5,350 nt of DNA from Rhodospirillaceae bacterium (GTDB lineage: Bacteria; Pseudomonadota; Alphaproteobacteria; JABSOH01). The position numbers and the translations under genes were made by a program. Location: NCBI GenBank assembly GCA_020629355.1, contig JAHDDM010000104.1:1-5350 (forward strand). The letters run 5' to 3'. Shown here piece after piece: positions 1 to 5,350 of this stretch. The stretch's first letter is position 1; each line of letters begins with the position of its first letter. The notes beneath the pieces were generated by a model. The model was not told the origin of the DNA. It ran no database searches and worked only from the letters and a program-made list of their open reading frames with translations.

Positions 1-38
1 CACAAATATTCAATAACTTTTCTTAAAAGGTTTGTCTT
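1..38 (+). promoter_or_regulatory. rpmA leader with Shine-Dalgarno
   Basis: This short AT-rich leader precedes the L27 gene. The purine run AAAAGG at 25-30 lies eight bases before the ATG at 39 and serves as a plausible ribosome binding site. In most bacteria rplU (L21) lies directly upstream; its end would be to the left of the window and cannot be confirmed from 38 bases. No convincing promoter can be assigned in so short a stretch. Confidence 0.55.
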
Positions 39-293
39 ATGGCTCATAAGAAATCAGGTGGTAGTTCCCGCAACGGGCGTGACACAGCAGGTCGTCGTCT
101 TGGGGTGAAGACTTATGGCGGAGAAACTGTCGTGCCAGGCAATATTATTATTCGCCAGCGTGGTACCCAGTATCATGCAGGGGGTTATGTTGGTATGGGC
201 AAAGACCATACTTTGTTTGCTTTGGCGCAAGGTCGGGTGAAGTTCAGCTATAAGGCGCATCGTCAAGTTGTTTCGGTAGAGCCAACAGCGTAA
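39..293 (+). CDS. rpmA: 50S ribosomal protein L27
   Basis: L27 (bL27) is a small basic protein of the large ribosomal subunit whose N-terminus reaches towards the peptidyl-transferase centre and helps place tRNA. The 84-residue product has the family's usual length and begins with the hallmark [15 protein letters not shown], followed by RRLGVK, the signature core [10 protein letters not shown] at about residues 34-43, and [15 protein letters not shown] at about 51-65. The N-terminus starts directly at the mature sequence, without the cleaved leader known from Firmicutes L27. One small oddity is HAGGYVG at about 46-52, where many family members have HPGxNVG. The start at 39 is fixed by the family N-terminus and by AAAAGG at 25-30. 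It is followed after 42 bases by obg, a common pairing. Identification is secure. Confidence 0.98.
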   Translation: MAHKKSGGSSRNGRDTAGRRLGVKTYGGETVVPGNIIIRQRGTQYHAGGYVGMGKDHTLFALAQGRVKFSYKAHRQVVSVEPTA

Positions 294-306
294 TACTTTC
301 ATTCTC

Positions 307-335
307 TGCCATGCCCTGAAACTTGGAGGGCGGCA
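307..335 (+). promoter_or_regulatory. Hairpin overlapping the obg Shine-Dalgarno
   Basis: The rpmA-obg gap contains an inverted repeat. TGCC at 307-310 pairs with GGCA at 332-335, and GCCCT at 313-317 pairs with AGGGC at 327-331. AT at 311-312 forms a bulge, and the nine bases 318-326 form the loop. The 3' arm ends at the base before the obg ATG. The Shine-Dalgarno GGAGG at 325-329 lies half in the loop and half in the stem, six bases before the start. The pairing is read directly from the sequence. A role in limiting obg translation is inference. No T-run follows it, so it is not a standard terminator. Confidence 0.45.
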
Positions 336-1340
336 ATGCGTTTTCTTGATTCAGCAAAAATATTTGTTAGCTCTGGTGCTGGCGGCGGCGGCGGCGTGTC
401 ATTTCGGCGCGAGAAATTTATTCCGCGCGGTGGCCCTGATGGCGGCAACGGTGGGCGCGGTGGTGCGGTCTTTATCCGTGCTGTCGAGAATCTGAATACC
501 CTGATTGATTTTCGTTATCGACAGCATTTTCGCGGTGGCACTGGCGAGACTGGCAAGGGGGGGAATCGTCATGGCAAGAAAGGCCGTGATATTCATCTTG
601 AAGTGCCGTTAGGGACGCAAATTTTCGACGAAGACAGTGTTGAGATGCTGTATGACTTGACCGAAGCCGAAGCCGAAGTGATGCTTTTGCCTGGTGGACG
701 TGGTGGACGTGGCAATGCCATGTTCAAGTCCTCGACGAACCAGGCACCGCGCTATGCGGAAAAGGGCGGTGAAGCTAAAGAGGCGTTCTATTGGCTGAAG
801 TTGAAGCTTCTGGCTGATATTGGTCTGATTGGTTTGCCGAATGCTGGAAAATCAAGCCTTTTGAATGCGTTGACCATGGCAAAGTCGAAGGTGGGTGATT
901 ATCCTTTTACGACTTTGTACCCGTGCCTTGGGGTTTTGCGTCTACCGATGCGGGATTGTATTTTGGCTGATATTCCAGGTCTGGTTGCAGGTGCGCACGA
1001 GGGTAAGGGGCTTGGGCATCGTTTTTTAGGCCATGTTGAACGCTGCACGGCGGTGATTCATTTGCTGGATGTTACTGAGACGAACTTTATCGAGAATTAT
1101 CGTACTGTGCGCCATGAGCTGGAGGCATTCAGTCCTGAGCTGTTGCAAAAATCAGAATCGCTTTGGCTGAGTAAAAGCGATTGTTTGGATGCTGAAATGC
1201 TGGCTGAGATTACCGCCGAATTGCAGGCCGAGGGCATAAAGGTTGCGGGTCACCTTAGCAGTTTTGCAGCTGGTGGCACGGACGATGTAATTGCGTGGCT
1301 CACGGAATATTACACTTCAAAGGACGAGCAGTGGTCATAG
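336..1340 (+). CDS. obg: GTPase Obg/CgtA, ribosome assembly
   Basis: Obg is an essential GTPase of the cytoplasm that binds 50S precursors and links ribosome maturation to growth and the stringent response. The 334-residue product has the glycine-rich Obg fold at about residues 1-159 (for example GAGGGGGVSFRREKF and GGPDGGNGGRGG). The G domain follows: G1 GLPNAGKSS at 166-174, G2 FTT at 191-193 within YPFTTLYP, G3 DIPGL at 212-216, G4 as SKSD at 279-282, and G5 near LSSFAAGG at 308-314. The usual G4 is NKxD; here the Asn is Ser. There is no long tail as in the 390-residue E. coli protein, which fits alphaproteobacterial Obg. The start has a strong GGAGG at 325-329. The 3' end overlaps the probable proB start by ten bases, suggesting coupling. 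The family call is secure. Confidence 0.97.
   Translation: MRFLDSAKIFVSSGAGGGGGVSFRREKFIPRGGPDGGNGGRGGAVFIRAVENLNTLIDFRYRQHFRGGTGETGKGGNRHGKKGRDIHLEVPLGTQIFDEDSVEMLYDLTEAEAEVMLLPGGRGGRGNAMFKSSTNQAPRYAEKGGEAKEAFYWLKLKLLADIGLIGLPNAGKSSLLNALTMAKSKVGDYPFTTLYPCLGVLRLPMRDCILADIPGLVAGAHEGKGLGHRFLGHVERCTAVIHLLDVTETNFIENYRTVRHELEAFSPELLQKSESLWLSKSDCLDAEMLAEITAELQAEGIKVAGHLSSFAAGGTDDVIAWLTEYYTSKDEQWS
1319..1324 (+). promoter_or_regulatory. Shine-Dalgarno deciding the proB start
   Basis: AAAGGA at 1319-1324 lies within the last codons of obg and six bases before the GTG at 1331. This spacing favours 1331 over the more upstream in-frame GTG at 1295, which has no comparable purine run before it. The same AAGGA core precedes proA and guaC in this cluster. 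Confidence 0.6.
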
Positions 1341-2449
1341 ATGCAGGGTCATTGATTGGACATGCGAAGGTACTCTGTATCAAGATAGGCTCGTCGCTTT
1401 TGCTTGATGATCAGGACTTGCGCCATGACTGGATAGCCAGTCTTGCACAGGATATTACTCTTTTACGCAAGCAGGGTACTCAGGTTGTGCTGATCAGCAG
1501 TGGCTCCGTTGCCGCAGCGCGTAGCCGAACGGTGCAGGATGGTGAAACTTTGGTGCGGAAACAGGCGCTGGCGGCGGTGGGGCAACCAAGGCTGATGATG
1601 GCCTATATCGAAGCCTTTGATCGTTTAGGGATCGAGATTGCACAGGTTCTGATCAACCCTCTGGATACCGAAGACCGCCGCCGTCATTTGAATGTCCGAG
1701 GTACTTTGGAAGAGCTTTTGAATTGTGGTGTTGTGCCGATTATCAATGAAAATGATACCGTCAGTAGCAAGGCGGTGCGTTACGGGGATAATGATCGTCT
1801 TGCGGCGCGGGTTGCAGGCATGATCAACGCCGATGTGCTGTTGATGTTTAGTGATGTGAATGGTCTGTATACGGGCGCGCCAAGCCGTGATCCTGATGCT
1901 GTTCTGATACCTTGGCTTGACCGAATTACCCCAGAGGTACATGCGCAGGCAGGTGGAACATCCAGTGCGTATGGTACAGGCGGGATGCAGACAAAATTGC
2001 AAGCGGCTGAAATGTGCTTGAGCAGTAATTGCCATATGATTATTGCGAGTGGCAAAGAAAATCATGCGCTCGAAAAAGTCCGTTCTGGTGCGCTCTGCAC
2101 GGTATTCGAGGCCAAAGGCACGCCGATTCAAGCCCGCAAAAGGTGGCTGAGCGGCCTATTAACGCCGAATGGGCGGGTGATGATTGATCAAGGTGCCGCG
2201 CAGGCTGTTGTGGCGGGAAAAAGCCTGTTGTCTGCTGGTGTCTATGACCATGACGGTGCGTTTGAGCGCGGTGATGCCGTGGCTATTGTTGATCAAGAGG
2301 GCAGGGTGATGGGGCATGGCCTGATCAATTATTCTGCTACCGAGCTGGAGTTGATTACGGGCTGTAAAAGTGCTGAAATAGTCAAGCGTTTGGGGTTTGT
2401 ACGGGAAACAACCCTGATTCATCGTGATAATTTTATGTTGAAGGATTAG
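1331..2449 (+). CDS. proB: Glutamate 5-kinase
   Basis: ProB phosphorylates glutamate with ATP to give gamma-glutamyl phosphate, the first step of proline synthesis, and in known enzymes is feedback-inhibited by proline. With the GTG start at 1331 the product has 372 residues, close to the 367 of E. coli ProB. An amino acid kinase domain spans about 13-255: KIGSSLL at 18-24, LISSGSVAAAR at 54-64, IINENDTVS at 137-145, YGDNDRLAARVA at 151-162, FSDVNGLYT at 173-181 and GTGGMQTKLQAAE at 215-227. A C-terminal PUA domain spans about 275-355 and begins after RKRWL. The reading frame is open back to GTG 1295 (384 residues), but the extra residues would lie deeper in obg and lack a good ribosome site. 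TTG 1352 is a weaker alternative. proA follows four bases after the stop, and its product uses the unstable ProB product. Confidence 0.95.
   Translation: MVIDAGSLIGHAKVLCIKIGSSLLLDDQDLRHDWIASLAQDITLLRKQGTQVVLISSGSVAAARSRTVQDGETLVRKQALAAVGQPRLMMAYIEAFDRLGIEIAQVLINPLDTEDRRRHLNVRGTLEELLNCGVVPIINENDTVSSKAVRYGDNDRLAARVAGMINADVLLMFSDVNGLYTGAPSRDPDAVLIPWLDRITPEVHAQAGGTSSAYGTGGMQTKLQAAEMCLSSNCHMIIASGKENHALEKVRSGALCTVFEAKGTPIQARKRWLSGLLTPNGRVMIDQGAAQAVVAGKSLLSAGVYDHDGAFERGDAVAIVDQEGRVMGHGLINYSATELELITGCKSAEIVKRLGFVRETTLIHRDNFMLKD
2441..2445 (+). promoter_or_regulatory. Shine-Dalgarno of proA within proB end
   Basis: AAGGA at 2441-2445 overlaps the last codons of proB and lies eight bases before the ATG at 2454. 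A TTG at 2451 is in frame and five bases from this site, so a start one codon earlier is possible. ATG is preferred as the normal initiation codon. Confidence 0.5.
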
Positions 2450-2453
2450 GTTG

Positions 2454-3716
2454 ATGGTAACGGAAAAAGAAGCCTTGCAGCAACAATTCCACGCCGCACG
2501 TAATAGCGCGTCTACTTTGGCGCAAGCTGAAACCGCGCGTAAGGATGCGGCTTTATGTACTCTTGCAGACTTGCTGATTGCAGCTGAAGCCGAAATTATC
2601 GCGGCAAATCAGCAGGATATTCAAGCCGCAGAGAACAATGGTTATGCGCCGAATCTGATAGATCGTTTACGTCTTGATACCAGAGAAAGCATTGCGGCAT
2701 TGGCGCAAAGCGTTCGTGCTGTTGCGGCTTTACCTGATCCCGTGGGTGTGGTGATTGCGCAGTGGCAACAGCCCAGTGGTCTGGATATTTCACGGGTGCG
2801 TAAGCCTTTGGGTGTTATCGGGGTGATTTATGAATCGCGGCCTAATGTCACGGTAGATGCGGGAATATTATGTTTTAAGTCTGGTAATGCAGTGATATTG
2901 CGCGGTGGTAAAGAAGCCATGCAGACGAATCGCGCTTTGTGCGGCCTGTTTCAACAGGCTTTAGAGCAAGAAGGCTTTGATCCCGCTTTGGTGCAGCTTG
3001 TCCAGAGTCCTGATCGGGCTTTAGTTGGGGAAATGCTGCAAGCTCAAGAGTTTATTGATGTGATTGTCCCTCGTGGTGGCAAGTCTTTGGTGTCTCGTGT
3101 TATGAGCGAAGCCAGAGTTCCAGTATTTGCGCATCTTGAAGGAATTGTCCATCTGTATATTCATGGCTCTGCTGAGCCAGACCTTGTGCAGTCAGTGGTC
3201 TTGAATGCCAAGATGCGCCGCACCAGCATTTGCGGAGCGGCAGAATGTTTGCTGATTGATCAGGCTTTTGCCACTGAACATATTCAAAAGCTTTTTACAG
3301 ACTTGATTGATGCAGGCTGTACTTTGCGTGGTGATGCCGCCTGTTGCGCGTTAGATCAACGGGTGCAGGCTGCTGTGAAAGAGGATTGGGGCTGTGAATA
3401 TCTCGATTCGATACTGGCAGTGAAGATGGTACAAGATCAGGCCGAGGCCGAATCACACATTGCGCGTTACAGTAGCGGTCATACCGAAGTGATTCTGAGT
3501 ACGGATACCGAAGCTGCCGAAGGGTTTCTTAATCGTGTCGATAGTGCCATTGTGATGCATAATGCCTCGTCTCAATTTGCCGATGGTGGTGAATTTGGTA
3601 TGGGGGCAGAGATTGGTATCTCTACTGGAAGAATGCATGCCAGAGGCCCTATCGGGCTAGAGCAGCTTACGACTTTTCATTACCAAGTGCGCGGACATGG
3701 CGAGATACGGTCATAA
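2454..3716 (+). CDS. proA: Gamma-glutamyl phosphate reductase
   Basis: ProA reduces gamma-glutamyl phosphate with NADPH to glutamate 5-semialdehyde, which cyclises for the last proline step by ProC (not in this window). The 420-residue product is full length (E. coli 417) and belongs to the aldehyde dehydrogenase superfamily. Visible landmarks are RKPLGVIGVIYESRPNVTVDA at about 116-136 (cofactor domain), LRGGKEA at 149-155, VIVPRGGKSL at 203-212, and the catalytic cysteine Cys260 in MRRTSICGAAE. The conserved tail TGRMHARGPIGLEQLT is at about 391-406. It follows proB with a four-base gap and its last 20 bases overlap nadD, so coupling to both neighbours is likely. The start could be one codon earlier at TTG 2451. 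No missing motif or frameshift is seen. Confidence 0.97.
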   Translation: MVTEKEALQQQFHAARNSASTLAQAETARKDAALCTLADLLIAAEAEIIAANQQDIQAAENNGYAPNLIDRLRLDTRESIAALAQSVRAVAALPDPVGVVIAQWQQPSGLDISRVRKPLGVIGVIYESRPNVTVDAGILCFKSGNAVILRGGKEAMQTNRALCGLFQQALEQEGFDPALVQLVQSPDRALVGEMLQAQEFIDVIVPRGGKSLVSRVMSEARVPVFAHLEGIVHLYIHGSAEPDLVQSVVLNAKMRRTSICGAAECLLIDQAFATEHIQKLFTDLIDAGCTLRGDAACCALDQRVQAAVKEDWGCEYLDSILAVKMVQDQAEAESHIARYSSGHTEVILSTDTEAAEGFLNRVDSAIVMHNASSQFADGGEFGMGAEIGISTGRMHARGPIGLEQLTTFHYQVRGHGEIRS

Positions 3717-4269
3717 ATTCCCTGAGCTGGTTTTTTTGCAGCAAGCGCACAAGCAGAAAATCGGACTGTTTGGTGGCTCGTTTAATCCTCTGCACGATGG
3801 CCATTGGCAATGTGCAGAGGGTTTGCGTAAAGCGCACGGACTGCAACAGGTCTGGTGGTTGCCAACGCCCAAGAATCCTCTGAAAACCGTGGAGACACAG
3901 AATAGTTTCGAGGATCGTATCCAAGCCATTCAATCGCGAATCAAGAACCACCCCAATCATCGTCTTAGCCTGTTGCTTGCAGACCCTAAATTTTATTATA
4001 CTATTGATTTTTTAGAATTTCTTAATCAGTTTCGTGGTTCGAATGGCCTGTTCTGGCTCGCGGGTAGTGATATTCTCAGCCAATTACACCATTGGCAGGA
4101 TTGGCAAAGATTACCTCAATTTTGCCAAATGCTGTTCTATTCTCGCCCCAGCGATGGATTACGCCGAAGTACACAATGTTTGCGCCAATTTCCTGTTGTG
4201 ATCGGGAAGCGTCTCAAGCTTTCTTCCAGTGAAATTCGTGCTATAGAGGATTTGGAAAAACACTCCTAA
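3697..4269 (+). CDS. nadD: Nicotinate-nucleotide adenylyltransferase
   Basis: NadD joins nicotinate mononucleotide and ATP to form deamido-NAD, the penultimate step to NAD. The 190-residue product is a little shorter than E. coli NadD (213). It carries the nucleotidyltransferase signature GGSFNPLHDGH at 26-36 with the HxGH-type element ending in His36, the WWLPTPKNPLK segment at 53-63, AGSDILSQLHHWQDW at about 122-136 (the G-x-D element and His-Trp pair of the family), and the C-terminal LSSSEIR at 175-181, equivalent to the usual ISSTxIR. About 20 residues precede the first beta strand. The ATG at 3697 lies inside proA, overlaps it by 20 bases and lacks a strong Shine-Dalgarno, so translational coupling is likely. 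TTG 3736 is a weaker alternative start. guaC follows after 11 bases. Confidence 0.93.
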   Translation: MARYGHKFPELVFLQQAHKQKIGLFGGSFNPLHDGHWQCAEGLRKAHGLQQVWWLPTPKNPLKTVETQNSFEDRIQAIQSRIKNHPNHRLSLLLADPKFYYTIDFLEFLNQFRGSNGLFWLAGSDILSQLHHWQDWQRLPQFCQMLFYSRPSDGLRRSTQCLRQFPVVIGKRLKLSSSEIRAIEDLEKHS

Positions 4270-4273
4270 AGGA
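4268..4273 (+). promoter_or_regulatory. Shine-Dalgarno of guaC over nadD stop
   Basis: AAAGGA at 4268-4273 shares its first two bases with the TAA stop of nadD (4267-4269) and lies seven bases before the ATG at 4281. It supports the guaC start and suggests that ribosomes finishing nadD can begin guaC on the same message. Confidence 0.65.
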
Positions 4274-4280
4274 TTTTGCC

Positions 4281-5350
4281 ATGCGCATCGAAGAAGACGT
4301 AAAACTGGATTATCGTGACGTGCTATTGCGTCCAAAACGCTCAACCATGACCTCGCGCAAAGAGGTCAATCTCGAGCGCACTTTTCACTTTTACCATAGT
4401 CCGAAGGTTTGGCGTGGTGTCCCGATTATGACGGCAAATATGGCTACCTGTGGCACGTTTGGCATGGCAGAAGTGCTTGCGCCGCATAAAATAATCACGG
4501 CCTTGCATAAGTATTACAGCCTCGAAGAATACCAGCAATTTTTTACGACTTTCGATAATCCGGATTATATCGCCTACACTTTGGGCATTAGGGAACAGGA
4601 TTTTATCCATCTACAGGCGATGAAGGACAAAGGTCTGCTGGATAAGTTTTCCTTCATCTGCATGGATGTGCCAAACGGCTATCTCGAACGTTTCATTGGC
4701 AAACTTCAGGAATTGCGCCAGCTTTGTCCAGAACATATTATTATTGCGGGTAATGTGGTGACCAACGAGATTACCGAAGAGATTATTTTGAATGGCGCGG
4801 ATATTGTCAAGATCGGTATCGGCCCTGGTAGTGCCTGTACCACGCGGCGCATGACGGGTGTGGGCTATCCACAATTATCTGCCGTCATCGAATGTGCGGA
4901 TGCAGCCCACGGTTTGGATAGCCAGCAGGGACACGGGCTTGTGGTTGCTGATGGTGGCCAGCAGCATCCGTCCTGTGTTGCCAAGGCGTTTTGTGCGGGT
5001 GCAGATTTTAATATGTTTGGCTCAATGTTTTCTGGCTATGATCAAAGCGGCGGTCAACTCGTTGAACGTAACGGCCAGAAATTCAAGGAATACTTTGGCT
5101 CTTCCTCGAACAAGGCCATGCAGGAGTTTTATGGTAAAAAAGAAGCCCACCGTGCCAGCGAAGGCCGCGAAACCCTGATTCCCTATAAAGGCGATGTTGA
5201 GCATTATATTCAAGACCTGTTCGGGGCTTTGCGCTCGACGGGAACCTATATCGGGGCGCAACGGCTGAAAGAATTTCCAAAACGCGCAACCTTCATCCGC
5301 GTCAACCGCCAGCTTACAGATTATCTTGAGCAGTATGATACGGGGAAATA
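4281..5350 (+). CDS. guaC: GMP reductase, divergent (3' end cut)
   Basis: GMP reductase deaminates GMP to IMP with NADPH, returning guanine nucleotides to the adenine branch. The frame gives 356 codons and then the bases TA at the window edge, so the stop is probably the next base (E. coli GuaC has 347 residues). It starts [22 protein letters not shown], nearly the E. coli beginning. Conserved features include HKYY with Lys77, DVPNGY from Asp129, AGNVVT, the catalytic loop [11 protein letters not shown] with Cys186 and Thr188, [24 protein letters not shown] at 224-226, RASEG with Glu294 (equivalent to E. coli Glu289) and FIRV near the end. There is no CBS domain, which argues against IMP dehydrogenase. 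Departures from the E. coli pattern as I recall it: Ala55 for Asp in NMDTVGT, five extra residues after HGL, HPSC for the usual PGD segment, and GS for GG at 247-248. Activity on GMP is likely but unproven. Confidence 0.88.
   Translation, partial: MRIEEDVKLDYRDVLLRPKRSTMTSRKEVNLERTFHFYHSPKVWRGVPIMTANMATCGTFGMAEVLAPHKIITALHKYYSLEEYQQFFTTFDNPDYIAYTLGIREQDFIHLQAMKDKGLLDKFSFICMDVPNGYLERFIGKLQELRQLCPEHIIIAGNVVTNEITEEIILNGADIVKIGIGPGSACTTRRMTGVGYPQLSAVIECADAAHGLDSQQGHGLVVADGGQQHPSCVAKAFCAGADFNMFGSMFSGYDQSGGQLVERNGQKFKEYFGSSSNKAMQEFYGKKEAHRASEGRETLIPYKGDVEHYIQDLFGALRSTGTYIGAQRLKEFPKRATFIRVNRQLTDYLEQYDTGK

Noticed and set aside
17..29. Small inverted repeat CTTTT-CTT-AAAAG before rpmA, overlapping its Shine-Dalgarno.
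   Set aside because: Only five pairs, four of them A-T, with a three-base loop; too weak to claim as a regulatory structure or terminator.
378..397. GGC-rich run in the start of obg.
   Set aside because: It encodes the Gly-rich segment of the Obg fold and is explained by protein sequence.
661..711. Short tandem repeats (GCCGAA three times; GGTGGACGT twice) in obg.
   Set aside because: They code for TEAEAEAEV and GGRGGRG in the normal Obg domain; no sign of a mobile or phase-variable repeat, and the six- and nine-base units keep the frame.
1625..2131. Long open frame on the minus strand inside proB (168 codons).
   Set aside because: It lies fully opposite proB, has no recognisable domain or neighbours on that strand, and is a shadow of proB codon use.
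4858..5178. Open frame of 106 codons on the + strand within guaC.
   Set aside because: It is out of frame with guaC, which shows clear family motifs through the same bases; no ribosome site or known domain supports it.
4281..5350. IMP dehydrogenase (guaB) as an alternative call for the last gene.
   Set aside because: The length, lack of CBS domains, and GMP reductase-type blocks (MRIEED start, [31 protein letters not shown] end) favour guaC.

Overview
The window reads as one densely packed gene cluster, with every gene on the + strand: rpmA (ribosomal protein L27), obg/cgtA (ribosome-assembly GTPase), proB and proA (the first two steps of proline synthesis), nadD (NAD synthesis) and a guaC-type GMP reductase cut by the right edge. 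The order obg-proB-proA-nadD is the usual one in Alphaproteobacteria. The protein details agree with this: an Obg of 334 residues without a long C-terminal extension, and a ProA active site of the form RRTSICGAAE. Base composition looks intermediate, near half GC, with AT-richer patches in nadD, so this is probably a moderate-GC alphaproteobacterium. I cannot name a genus.

Layout: 1-38 is a short leader with the rpmA Shine-Dalgarno. rpmA is 39-293. A 42-base gap holds a GC-rich hairpin that overlaps the obg Shine-Dalgarno. obg is 336-1340. proB most likely starts at GTG 1331, inside the end of obg, and ends at 2449. proA starts at ATG 2454, four bases later, and ends at 3716. nadD starts at ATG 3697 inside the end of proA and ends at 4269. 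guaC starts at ATG 4281 behind a Shine-Dalgarno laid over the nadD stop, and is still open at 5350, where the last two bases are TA. No gap exceeds 42 bases. I see no tRNA, rRNA, CRISPR array, insertion sequence or factor-independent terminator. The spacing suggests one transcript with translational coupling, though no promoter or terminator frames it here.

How the genes work together: rpmA and obg serve the large ribosomal subunit. ProB and ProA convert glutamate to glutamate semialdehyde, using ATP and NADPH. NadD makes the dinucleotide precursor of NAD. GuaC uses NADPH to turn GMP back into IMP. The link is mostly historical gene order rather than one pathway.

The last gene is the least ordinary part. 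In many Alphaproteobacteria nadD is followed by rsfS and rlmH; here a GMP reductase sits there instead. That protein keeps its catalytic residues but differs from the familiar enterobacterial/animal enzymes at several usually constant positions. I found no convincing new multi-gene system; the better leads are this divergent GuaC, its location, and the hairpin in front of obg.
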